A DNA stretch of 64,000 nucleotides, from positions 496,001 through 560,000 of the forward strand of contig NZ_JAHWXM010000001.1 of assembly GCF_023091225.1 (NCBI RefSeq), given 5' to 3'. A program made the translations under genes and the position numbers. Positions 18,047-25,628 of this stretch are shown in pieces. The DNA is from Microbacterium galbinum. Lineage in GTDB: Bacteria > Actinomycetota > Actinomycetes > Actinomycetales > Microbacteriaceae. Position 1 is the stretch's first letter; the number at the start of each line of letters is the position of its first letter. Under the pieces are notes generated by a model that did no database searches, was not told where the DNA came from, and saw only the letters and a program-made list of their open reading frames with translations.

Positions 18047-18726
18047 CGGGTGGCTCCCGTCGTGGCGGAATGGCGGTCGAGGAGGTCGACCAGGTCGTGT
18101 GCGGTGCGGCCGTCGAGCGTCGGCCAGAGCTCGTGCGCACCGAGGTCGTCGAGCGGCACGATGTGCGGGACCCCGAGGGTCACGGCGCCGGAGGCGATCC
18201 CGGCACGGACACCGGTCGGCGAGTCCTCGATCACGATGGCTTCGGTGATGTCGATGTCGAGCAGGGCGGCGGCCTGCAGGTACGGCTCCGGGTGCGGCTT
18301 CGGGTTGTCGACGTCGTCGCCGGCGACGACCAGATCGAAGGCCGGGAAGTCGATGAGATCGACGACGCTCAGCGCCATCCGTCGCAGCGACATCGTCACG
18401 AGCGCGGTCGTGATCCCTGCCTGCTTCAGGTCGAGCAGGAGCTCGCGTGCGCCGGGGCGGAAGGGCACTCCCTCGGTGCGCAGAAGGTTCTGCACCTCAT
18501 CGGTCAGATGGGCGACGATCGCCTCGGCCTCCATGCGCACGCCCGCGTTCTGCAGGATGATCGCGCTGTCGATCAGTCCGCTGCCGACCAGCTGCAGCGC
18601 GTCCTCGTGCGTCCACGTCCCGCCGAAGGACTCGACGAGCCGGGTCTCGGCCGCCATCCAGTACGGCTCGGTATCGACGACTGTTCCATCCATGTCCCAG
18701 AGGACCGCGCGGGGCTGTGTGCTCAC
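18043..18726 (-). CDS. HAD-superfamily hydrolase (beta-phosphoglucomutase-like)
   Basis: A 227-residue HAD phosphatase. Motif I is WDMDGTVVDTEP (nucleophile Asp near residue 11), motif II TMS, motif III the Lys of NPKPHPEPY, and motif IV IEDSPTGVRAG. The alpha-helical cap between motifs I and II places it in the subfamily of beta-phosphoglucomutase and small sugar-phosphate phosphatases. The substrate is not deducible. No ribosome-binding site precedes the GTG, but TAACAT lies six bases upstream. It is the first gene of the trmI unit. Confidence 0.88.
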   Translation of the reverse strand: MSTQPRAVLWDMDGTVVDTEPYWMAAETRLVESFGGTWTHEDALQLVGSGLIDSAIILQNAGVRMEAEAIVAHLTDEVQNLLRTEGVPFRPGARELLLDLKQAGITTALVTMSLRRMALSVVDLIDFPAFDLVVAGDDVDNPKPHPEPYLQAAALLDIDITEAIVIEDSPTGVRAGIASGAVTLGVPHIVPLDDLGAHELWPTLDGRTAHDLVDLLDRHSATTGATR

Positions 18727-18732
18727 CGAGCC

Positions 18733-18738
18733 ATGTTA
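18733..18738 (-). promoter_or_regulatory. Candidate -10 element for a leaderless HAD transcript
   Basis: TAACAT on the minus strand, six bases before the GTG at 18726. It would drive the HAD-trmI operon. Confidence 0.45.
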
Positions 18739-18817
18739 TCCGGCGCAGGACCCGTCTTCCTCCGAGCGCGACTAGCCTGGGGAGACGACACCGTCACTCG
18801 ATCGAAAGGGGATCACG

Positions 18818-19666
18818 ATGGATGTTCTCGGTTCGCGCATCGTGATCGTCGCCTTCGACGGCTGGAACGACGCGGGTGAAGCGGCCAGCGGCGCCGTCGC
18901 GGCCCTGCGCGCCACGAGCGAGTACGACCTCGTGCACACCGTCGACCCCGAGCTCTACTTCGACTACCAGTACACGCGTCCGTCGACCCAGCTCGACACC
19001 GAGGGTCGTCGGCGCCTGAAGTGGCCGGAAGCGACGCTGTGGCGTCCGCGCGACGCGGGCGAGGGGCCCGAGTTCTGGCTGCTCACCGGAGTCGAACCGG
19101 CTCGCACGTGGCAGTCTTTCGCCGCCGAGTTCATCGACGTCGCGCTGCGCGACGACGTGAGCGGCTTCATCATGCTCGGCGCGATGCTCGCCGATGTGCC
19201 GCACTCCCGGCCGATCTCGATCTTCGCGGCCAGCCAGAACGAGCAGGCGCGCGAGGAGCTCGGACTCGAGAAGTCCCTCTACGAGGGCCCCGTCGGCATC
19301 CTGAGCGTCATCGAGCACTACGCCGAGTCGGCCGGCATCCCGACGGCCACGCTGTGGGCGAGCGTGCCGCACTACGTCGCGAACGCGACGCCGTCGCCGA
19401 AGGTCACCCTCGCCCTGCTCGATCGCCTCGAAGAGCTCACCGGGGTGTCGGTGCCGCGCGATGCACTGCGCACGGAAGCCGCCGCGTGGGAGGCATCCAT
19501 CGATGCGGCCGCGGCGGACGACGAGGAGATGACCGAGTACATCCGCCAGCTCGAGCGCACCCGCGACACATGGGACTCGCCGGAGGCATCGGGCGATGCG
19601 ATCGCCCAGGAGTTCGAGAAGTACCTGCGTCGACGCGGTGACGGTCCGGGCGACCACAAGCGCTGA
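18818..19666 (+). CDS. PAC2 family protein (proteasome-assembly-chaperone-like fold)
   Basis: A 282-residue PAC2-domain protein. Recognisable segments are VIVAFDGWNDAGEAASGAV at the N-terminus, LLTGVEPARTWQSFAAEFIDVA, and GILSVIEHYAESAGIPTATLWASVPHYVA. The family resembles eukaryotic proteasome assembly chaperone 2 and is widespread in archaea and actinobacteria, often without known function. The C-terminal 60 residues are helical and acidic. AAAGGGG precedes the ATG, and TAGCCT at 18773-18778 is a possible -10 element. It is divergent from the HAD-trmI operon and convergent with uppP. Confidence 0.9.
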   Translation: MDVLGSRIVIVAFDGWNDAGEAASGAVAALRATSEYDLVHTVDPELYFDYQYTRPSTQLDTEGRRRLKWPEATLWRPRDAGEGPEFWLLTGVEPARTWQSFAAEFIDVALRDDVSGFIMLGAMLADVPHSRPISIFAASQNEQAREELGLEKSLYEGPVGILSVIEHYAESAGIPTATLWASVPHYVANATPSPKVTLALLDRLEELTGVSVPRDALRTEAAAWEASIDAAAADDEEMTEYIRQLERTRDTWDSPEASGDAIAQEFEKYLRRRGDGPGDHKR

Positions 19667-19678
19667 GCGCGTCCGCGC

Positions 19679-20503
19679 TCAGGCGGCGATCGCTCCGGTG
19701 CCGAGCAGGACCAGGATCACCGTGCCCAGCAGGATGCGGTAGATCACGAACGGCAGGAAGCTGCGCTTCGAGATCCAGCTCATGAAGAACGCGATGACCC
19801 CGAGGGCGACGACGAAGGCGATACCGGTGGCCGCCAGCGTGTCGCCGAGCGAGAAGAACGCCGGTTCGTTCCAGCTCTTCGCCAGCTGGTAGAAGCCGCT
19901 GCCGAAGACGGCGGGGATCGCCAGGAGGAACGCGTAGCGGGCCGCCGCGGCGCGCTCGTAGCCGAGGAAGAGCCCCATCGTGATCGTGCCGCCCGAGCGC
20001 GAGACGCCCGGGACGAGGGCGAGGGCCTGTGCGAATCCGTAGGCGACGCCGTGCGGGTAGGTGAGCTGGTTGAGCGTGCGCTTCTTCGCTCCGACATGAT
20101 CGGCGATGCCGAGCAGGATGCCGAACACGATCAGCATGATCGCGACCACCCAGAGCGAGCGGAACACGCTCTCGATCTGATCCTGGAAGAACAGGCCCAG
20201 GATGACGATCGGGATGCTGCCGATGATGATCATCCAGCCCATCCGCGCGTCGGGATCGGTGCGCGGGGCCTTGCCGACGAGCGACCGGAACCACTGCGTG
20301 ACGATGCGGACGATGTCGCGCCAGAAGAACACCACCACGGCCGCCTCGGTGCCGATCTGGGTGATCGCCGTGAACGCCGCACCCGGGTCCTCGCCCGAGG
20401 GCAGGAACGAGCCGACGATGCGCAGGTGGGCGCTGGAGGAGATCGGCAGGAACTCGGTCAGCCCCTGGACGATACCGAGGATGAGCGCTTCGAAGAGATG
20501 CAT
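19679..20503 (-). CDS. uppP: Undecaprenyl-diphosphatase UppP (BacA type)
   Basis: A 274-residue polytopic membrane enzyme that dephosphorylates undecaprenyl diphosphate and so recycles the lipid carrier for cell-wall synthesis. Two signatures are clear: [15 protein letters not shown] near the N-terminus with the catalytic Glu, and [10 protein letters not shown] with the conserved Arg. About eight hydrophobic segments follow the known topology. The ATG at 20503 is preferred because GAAGG lies five bases upstream; an earlier in-frame ATG at 20530 has no such site. Confidence 0.95.
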   Translation of the reverse strand: MHLFEALILGIVQGLTEFLPISSSAHLRIVGSFLPSGEDPGAAFTAITQIGTEAAVVVFFWRDIVRIVTQWFRSLVGKAPRTDPDARMGWMIIIGSIPIVILGLFFQDQIESVFRSLWVVAIMLIVFGILLGIADHVGAKKRTLNQLTYPHGVAYGFAQALALVPGVSRSGGTITMGLFLGYERAAAARYAFLLAIPAVFGSGFYQLAKSWNEPAFFSLGDTLAATGIAFVVALGVIAFFMSWISKRSFLPFVIYRILLGTVILVLLGTGAIAA

Positions 20504-20547
20504 GGGGGCCTTCAGGGTCGACGGCGGCACGGAGCCGGCGGGAGCGC

Positions 20548-21843
20548 TCAGTACGTGCGCAGCAGATCGGCCAGCACCCGCTGACCGAAGACAAGCGAGT
20601 CTACGGGCACACGCTCGTCGACTCCGTGGAACATGCCTGTGAAATCGAGATCGGCGGGCAGCCGGAGCGGCGCGAACCCGTATCCGGTGATCCCGAGGGT
20701 CGACAGCGCCTTGTTGTCGGTTCCGGCCCCCAGCAGATACGGGATGACGGGCACACCGGGGTCGTGCCGACCGATGCTCGCGACCATGGCCTCGACGAGC
20801 TCGCCCTCGAACGGGGTCTCCATACCGATGTCACGGACCACGGTCTCGATCACGATGTCGTCGCCGACGATCTGCTGGAGCTCGGCCAGCACCTGGTCCT
20901 CGGTGCCGGGGATCACCCGCACGTCGATGAGCGCTTCGGCGCGCTCAGGGATGACGTTGTGCTTGTACCCGGCGGTGAGGCCGGTGGGATTCGTCGTCGT
21001 CCGGAACGACGATCGCAGGAACGCCTCGGCGGGACCGGCGGCCGATGCCAGGGCGTCCGGATCGTCGGCGCTCCGCCCGGTGAGTGCGCTCAGTCCCTCG
21101 AGGAGCGCGGTGGTGGTCGGCGTGAGCCGGATCGGCCAGCGCGTGCGACCGATCGCCGCGACGGCCTCGGCCAGCGCCGTGATCGCGTTGTCGTCGTGCA
21201 GACGACTGCCGTGGCCCGCCCGTCCCTTCGCGACCAGCCGGATCCAGATCAGCGCCTTCTCGCCCACCTGCAACAGGTAGGCCCGACGGTCGTCGACCGT
21301 GATCGAGTATCCGCCGACCTCGCTGATCGCGGTCGCCGCACCGGCGAACCATTCGGGGCGGTCGCGCACGACGAGCGCCGATCCCTCGACGCCGCCGTTC
21401 TCCTCGTCGGCGAAGAACGCGAGGACGAGGTCGCGCGCCGGCATCTCGCCCGCGCGGAGGATGTCGGCGACGGCCGTGAGGATCATCGCGTTCATGTTCT
21501 TCATGTCCACGGCGCCGCGCCCCCACAGCATCCCGTCCTGCACGATCCCGGCGAAGGGATCGACCGTCCAGTCCTCCGCCATGGCGGGGACCACGTCGAG
21601 GTGCCCGTGCACGACGAGCGCCGGCAGCGAGCGGTCGCGACCCGGCACCCGTGCCATCACGTTCGTGCGGCGCGGGACGGGCTCGTAGTACTCGACCTCG
21701 AGCCCGAGTTCTGCCAGGTACGCACCCACGTACTCCGCAGCCTCACGCTCCCCCTTCGCGTTGCCGCCGCCGAAGTTCGAGGTGTCGAAGCGGATCAGCT
21801 CGCTCGCGATGCGCGCGACCTCGGGAAGGGAGGGTTCGGTCAT
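20548..21843 (-). CDS. M20 family metallopeptidase (ArgE/DapE/CPG2-like)
   Basis: A 431-residue cytosolic zinc aminoacylase or peptidase. Metal ligands are visible in order: HGHLDVVP (His, with its Asp), GRGAVDMK (Asp), ADEENGG (catalytic Glu and bridging Glu), and a C-terminal region with GAGTDNK and FHGVDERVP (last His). The lid domain contains [10 protein letters not shown]. The substrate (dipeptide or N-acyl amino acid) cannot be assigned. An ATG 30 bases upstream is possible, but TAGCCT seven bases before the ATG at 21843 supports a leaderless start there. Confidence 0.9.
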   Translation of the reverse strand: MTEPSLPEVARIASELIRFDTSNFGGGNAKGEREAAEYVGAYLAELGLEVEYYEPVPRRTNVMARVPGRDRSLPALVVHGHLDVVPAMAEDWTVDPFAGIVQDGMLWGRGAVDMKNMNAMILTAVADILRAGEMPARDLVLAFFADEENGGVEGSALVVRDRPEWFAGAATAISEVGGYSITVDDRRAYLLQVGEKALIWIRLVAKGRAGHGSRLHDDNAITALAEAVAAIGRTRWPIRLTPTTTALLEGLSALTGRSADDPDALASAAGPAEAFLRSSFRTTTNPTGLTAGYKHNVIPERAEALIDVRVIPGTEDQVLAELQQIVGDDIVIETVVRDIGMETPFEGELVEAMVASIGRHDPGVPVIPYLLGAGTDNKALSTLGITGYGFAPLRLPADLDFTGMFHGVDERVPVDSLVFGQRVLADLLRTY

Positions 21844-21850
21844 GCGAACC

Positions 21851-21856
21851 AGGCTA
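21851..21856 (-). promoter_or_regulatory. Candidate -10 element for a leaderless M20 peptidase transcript
   Basis: TAGCCT on the minus strand, seven bases before the ATG at 21843. No ribosome-binding site lies between. Confidence 0.45.
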
Positions 21857-21955
21857 TCGAAAGCGCGTGCCACGCCCGGGCGTCACGCCCGATTCGAGGC
21901 CGACCCCAGAAGGTGGTAATGTCATTCTTCGGTCGGCAACGATCATCCAAAACCT

Positions 21956-22038
21956 GCGCGGGTGGCGGAATGGTAGACGCGCTACGTTGAGGTCGTAGTG
22001 CCCGTAAGGGCGTGGGGGTTCAAGTCCCCCTCCGCGCA
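21956..22038 (+). tRNA. tRNA-Leu (GAG)
   Basis: An 83-nt class II tRNA: acceptor stem GCGCGGG pairs with TCCGCGC, with discriminator base A at 22038. The anticodon stem is CTACG/CGTAG with loop TTGAGGT, so the anticodon GAG is at 21989-21991. A long variable arm (TGCCCGTAAGGGCG) and TTCAAGT in the T-loop follow. CCA is not encoded. The antisense strand carries the end of the glycosyltransferase reading frame. Confidence 0.95.
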
Positions 22039-23106
22039 CAGATGGCCCCGGTGGATCCCCTGGATCCGCCGGGGCTTTTTGCTTGCCCCCTCGCGCCGTC
22101 CGTGGGCGAATACGAAAGCGCGCTGCGCCGCATATCCGGCGATGTACACGACGGCGTCGACCGTGATCTTCGCTGTGATCACGGGAATCCCCGCGTCGAC
22201 GAGGAGTGCGACACCGACGTACCCGACCGCGAGCAGCACCGCGGCGAGTCCCGCGTAGCGCACGAGCTGTCGTCGGAGAAACCCTCCCTCGCCCGCGCGG
22301 AACACCACGGCGCGGTTGAGCAGGAAGTTCACGGCGGCGCTCAGCACGCGTGCGCCGACCATGGACGGCAGCAACATCCCGGAAGCGGCATACAGCAGGT
22401 GCAGCGCGGCCACGTCGAGGACGAACGACCCGAACGAGACGAGGACGTAGCGCAGGAGCGGACGCAGGACCGCCAGCGAGTCCCGGACCGGTCGGAAGTG
22501 CGATGAGGCGTTACCGTCGAGGTAGACGGTCGCGATCTCGATCTCGCGGATCGGCACGCGACGCCGCGCGAAGTCGAGGAGCACGTTCATCTCCCAGGCG
22601 AAGCGCTCTCCCGTCACCGCCAGCACCTCGGGGATGCGGACGGCGGGGATGCCGCGCAGACCCGTCTGTGTGTCGTGCACACGCACTCCCCCGACCGTGC
22701 GGAAGAGCGTGCGGGAGACGGCGTTGCCGAAGCGGCTGCGCACGGGTACATCGCCGGTGAATCGGCGTCCACCCAGGACGACAGCGTCCCCCTGCGCGGT
22801 CGCCGCGCCGACCGCAGCGATGTCGTCCGGGCGATGCTGTCCATCGCTGTCGGCCGTGACGACGTCTTCCCCCGGCCAGCGACGCGCGATATGCGCGAGT
22901 CCTGTCCGCAGCGCGGTCGCTTTCCCGACGTTCTCGGGCTCGTGCAGCACCTCGACCCCGCGATCCTCGACGCGACGGAACAGCTCGGCGTAGGCCTCCC
23001 CGCTGCCGTCGTCGACGACGATCATCCGATGCCCTGCGGTATGCAGTGCCTCGACCAGTTCGACCATCCGCTCATCCGGCTCGTACGCCGGGATCAGGAC
23101 GATCAC
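21982..23106 (-). CDS. GT2 glycosyltransferase fused to a GtrA-like membrane domain
   Basis: A 374-codon frame. Residues 1-215 are a family-2 glycosyltransferase (VLIPAYEPDE, VVDDGSG, the DxD-like TADSDGQHRPDD, TQTGLRG), of the polyprenyl-phosphate sugar transferase type. Residues 220-345 form a four-helix GtrA domain (RYVLVSFGSFVLDV, NFLLNRAVVF) that may flip the lipid-linked sugar. The last 30 or so codons read antisense through a terminator and most of tRNA-Leu, with the stop in the anticodon stem. That tail is probably non-conserved. The start is a GTG overlapping the NAGPA gene's TGA by four bases. Confidence 0.88.
   Translation of the reverse strand: MIVLIPAYEPDERMVELVEALHTAGHRMIVVDDGSGEAYAELFRRVEDRGVEVLHEPENVGKATALRTGLAHIARRWPGEDVVTADSDGQHRPDDIAAVGAATAQGDAVVLGGRRFTGDVPVRSRFGNAVSRTLFRTVGGVRVHDTQTGLRGIPAVRIPEVLAVTGERFAWEMNVLLDFARRRVPIREIEIATVYLDGNASSHFRPVRDSLAVLRPLLRYVLVSFGSFVLDVAALHLLYAASGMLLPSMVGARVLSAAVNFLLNRAVVFRAGEGGFLRRQLVRYAGLAAVLLAVGYVGVALLVDAGIPVITAKITVDAVVYIAGYAAQRAFVFAHGRREGASKKPRRIQGIHRGHLCAEGDLNPHALTGTTTST
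22045..22080 (+). terminator. Rho-independent terminator after tRNA-Leu
   Basis: A 14-bp stem (22045-22058 with 22062-22075, one G-T pair) with a 3-base loop, followed by five T (22076-22080). It sits inside the C-terminal coding region of the opposite-strand glycosyltransferase. Confidence 0.95.
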
Positions 23107-24077
23107 GAGCCGCTCCCCGCGATGTAGAGGATGTCGCTCGTTCCGCGCTCGCCGCCGTTGGACGGCTGGTTGACGACCTCGCCGTCGAAGTACAGGGTGG
23201 ACGATCCTCCGCCATCGAGGTTGTAAGCCGTCGTTGCGCCGAGCGACACCATGATGTCGGCGAGCTCCGTCATGGTGACCCCGCGACTGTAGCCCTCATC
23301 GCGCCCATCGACGACGACGAAGACGAGGTGGTTGTCGTCGATCACGCCGACGGCGGTGCGCGGCTGCTCGCCCTGGATCGAGTGATTGCCGAAGTTCGTG
23401 TCGACCTCGACGTCCTCGATGCCGGCGAGTACCGATCCGTCCTCGACGATCGCCGGCCCGAAGGACAGGGTGTTCCAGACACCGTCGGCGATGAGCTCAT
23501 CCGCGGTGGTCGCGGTCTCGTCGTACACCTCGACGTGCCCGTCCTGGTAGAAGGCCAGCCCGTCGCGCGCTCCGTCATCGCGGTAGACGACCCCGTTGCG
23601 GATGACGATGCCGGTGTCACGGAACCCGTAGTAGTCGCCGTTGATCGCGAAGATCGCGTCGTGGTCCGCTGCGATGGAGCTCGTCGTCTCGGTGATGTTC
23701 GTCCCGTACGCATCACCGGCGAAAGCGGAGCGCAGCGCCGTCGCATCCGTCAGCGTGACATCGGCCACGTAGTACGTGACCGTGTCGGTGCCGGATCCGG
23801 TGGTGACGGTCGACAGCGTGATGCCGGCCTGATCGGAGGTGTACGAGGTGTCGGTCGTCTCACCGTTGGTCGTCGTCGTGACCGCGTCATCCGTCGTGCT
23901 CTGCGCCGCCTCGTAGGACGAGACGTCACTGATCGCGACGTGTTCGATGAGGTAGCGATCCGCGGCCCAGATTCCCCCGCCGCCGAGGGCGAGTGCGGCG
24001 ACGACGGCGGAGGCGATGACCGGGCGTCGGCCTCGGCGTCGACGCGGGCGGGAAGGGGTGTCGTGTGCGGTGTCCAT
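23103..24077 (-). CDS. Phosphodiester glycosidase (NAGPA/DUF2233) family protein
   Basis: A 324-residue exported protein. A basic N-terminus and a transmembrane anchor (about residues 18-40) precede a Thr/Ser-rich linker and the NAGPA domain. Family motifs are INGDYYGFRDTG (about 145-156), PRTAVGV, and NLDGGGSSTLYFDG followed by VNQPSNGGER. NAGPA is the mammalian uncovering enzyme that removes GlcNAc from a sugar phosphodiester; bacterial members are linked to teichoic-acid-like or exopolysaccharide substrates. It is cotranscribed with the GT2-GtrA gene and divergent from the DUF4956 operon, which suggests a role in a surface polymer. Confidence 0.88.
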   Translation of the reverse strand: MDTAHDTPSRPRRRRGRRPVIASAVVAALALGGGGIWAADRYLIEHVAISDVSSYEAAQSTTDDAVTTTTNGETTDTSYTSDQAGITLSTVTTGSGTDTVTYYVADVTLTDATALRSAFAGDAYGTNITETTSSIAADHDAIFAINGDYYGFRDTGIVIRNGVVYRDDGARDGLAFYQDGHVEVYDETATTADELIADGVWNTLSFGPAIVEDGSVLAGIEDVEVDTNFGNHSIQGEQPRTAVGVIDDNHLVFVVVDGRDEGYSRGVTMTELADIMVSLGATTAYNLDGGGSSTLYFDGEVVNQPSNGGERGTSDILYIAGSGS

Positions 24078-24179
24078 GCTCCAGGAGTACGGCTCGCGCC
24101 TATCGGCATTCTTTCCGGAATCTCGGCGAAGCCGGTCGTTCCGCTATGGGTCCTCGATGAGCACGCACATTCGTCATCC

Positions 24180-24212
24180 GCGCATAGACGAGACATAGAG
24201 AGCGCATAGACG
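24180..24212. promoter_or_regulatory. Three 11-bp-phased CATAGA repeats in a divergent promoter region
   Basis: CATAGA occurs at 24183-24188, 24194-24199 and 24205-24210, exactly 11 bases apart. The outer copies share the 11-mer GCGCATAGACG. Direct repeats of six or seven bases with an 11-base period are the classic binding site of OmpR/PhoB-type response regulators. The array lies between the NAGPA gene and the DUF4956 operon, so it may control both. Confidence 0.6.
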
Positions 24213-24260
24213 CGAACGCCTGAATGGTCGGACACGTTCCCCACAGACTCAGGAGTCCCC

Positions 24261-24845
24261 ATGGCCAGCATCGTCATGATCGCCGCCGACCTCGTCGCCA
24301 TCGCGATCCTCGCCCTCGGCATCTACTTCACCCGACACCGTCGCCGCGACCTCCTCGTCGCGTTCGTCGGCGTCAACGTCGGTGTGCTCGCCGTCGCCGT
24401 CGTGCTCTCGGGAGCGACGGTAGCGCTGGGCCTCGGACTGGGGCTGTTCGGCGTGCTGTCGATCATCCGCCTGCGCTCCTCGGAGATCTCGCAGCGCGAG
24501 GTCGCCTACTATTTCGCCTCGCTCGCCCTCGGACTGATCGCGGGACTCTCCACGGATGTGTCCCCGACGGCCCTCGGCCTGATGGCGCTCATCATCGTCG
24601 CGCTGTACGTCGCCGACCACCCGCGGGCCCTCGCGCGCTCGCGGCACCTCACGATCTCCGTCGACCGCGCGTACACCGACGAGCACGCGCTCGCGTCGCA
24701 CCTGGAGCGCGTGCTCGGCGGTCCCGTGAGGCAGCTCACGGTGCTGCAGATCGATCTGGTCAACGACACGACGCTCGTCGATGTGCGCTACCGCGCATCC
24801 GCGTCCGTCGAGGTCGGCGCCGCGCTGAGCGGAGCCCGCCGATGA
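24261..24845 (+). CDS. DUF4956 family membrane protein
   Basis: A 194-residue protein with four or five transmembrane segments in the first 120 residues and a cytosolic C-terminal domain of about 70 residues (SRHLTISVDRAYTDEHAL ... LVDVRYRASASV). The signature LFGVLSIIRLRSSEISQREVAYYF, cut here to its core IIRLRSSEISQREVAYYF, is characteristic of DUF4956. The function is undescribed as far as I know. The gene overlaps the VTC-like gene by ATGA, and I recall DUF4956 and VTC-type genes as frequent neighbours in bacteria. It may be the membrane partner or channel for the enzyme. The ribosome-binding site is AGGAG. Confidence 0.88.
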   Translation: MASIVMIAADLVAIAILALGIYFTRHRRRDLLVAFVGVNVGVLAVAVVLSGATVALGLGLGLFGVLSIIRLRSSEISQREVAYYFASLALGLIAGLSTDVSPTALGLMALIIVALYVADHPRALARSRHLTISVDRAYTDEHALASHLERVLGGPVRQLTVLQIDLVNDTTLVDVRYRASASVEVGAALSGARR

Positions 24846-25606
24846 CTCCCCCGACGCTCGCCCCCATCGGACTGGACGAACTCGTGGCCGAGGCCGCCCT
24901 CCTCACCCGTGTGGATCGCAAGTACGTGCTCTCGTCGGTGGAGGCAGAGACGGTGCTGGCCGCGCTGCCGCGCGACACCAGGGTGCTGACGATCGACGGC
25001 CGAACGGCATTCGCCTACGAGTCGCACTACTTCGACACGCCCGACCTGCTCAGCTACCGCCTGGCCGCGCTGGGCCGGCGCCGCCGCTTCAAACTGCGCA
25101 CGCGCAGTTACGTCGACACCGCCGACGCCTTCCTCGAGCTGAAGACCCGCGGGGCCCGCAGCACGACGGTCAAGGAACGCATCGATTACGACTTCGACGC
25201 GCGCGATGCGCTCAGCCCCGACGGGCTCGCGTACGCCTCCGAGGGTCTCCGCCCTCTCGGGCTCGCCGACGCCTCCGAGCTCGAACTGCAGGCGACCCTC
25301 GCGACGCGCTATCAGCGGACGACGCTCCTGGCGCCCGACGGCGGCGGCCGCGCCACGGTCGATGCCGCACTCGCGTGGGAGCTCGCCGACGGAACCCGTA
25401 TGCGCACCCCGGGCCTCGTCATCATCGAGACGAAGTCCGGGCTGCGCACCGGCGATCTCGATCGGCTGCTGTGGCGCCACGACATCCGCCCCTCGAGCAT
25501 CAGCAAATACGGCACCGGCCTCGCCGCGATGCGCCCCGACCTGCCCTCGAACAAGTGGACGCGCGTACTCCGGCGCAGCGTCCTGCCCGCGGCGACCGCC
25601 GCCTGA
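24842..25606 (+). CDS. VTC-type triphosphate-tunnel (polyphosphate polymerase domain) protein
   Basis: A 254-residue soluble protein matching the VTC domain of yeast Vtc4. The basic and acidic tunnel residues are visible in order: DRKYVL, SHYFDTPDLLSY, RFKLRTRSY, LELKTRG, TVKERIDY, IIETKSG and SKYGTG. VTC domains make polyphosphate from nucleoside triphosphate inside a beta-tunnel. Bacterial versions lack the SPX and membrane domains, and their product is not established. Coupling to DUF4956 and to an exported beta-helical lipoprotein suggests production or transfer of an anionic polymer at the cell surface (inference). It could also modify a protein. Confidence 0.88.
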   Translation: MTPPTLAPIGLDELVAEAALLTRVDRKYVLSSVEAETVLAALPRDTRVLTIDGRTAFAYESHYFDTPDLLSYRLAALGRRRRFKLRTRSYVDTADAFLELKTRGARSTTVKERIDYDFDARDALSPDGLAYASEGLRPLGLADASELELQATLATRYQRTTLLAPDGGGRATVDAALAWELADGTRMRTPGLVIIETKSGLRTGDLDRLLWRHDIRPSSISKYGTGLAAMRPDLPSNKWTRVLRRSVLPAATAA

Positions 25607-25628
25607 CCCGCGAAAGAGAGTGACCATC

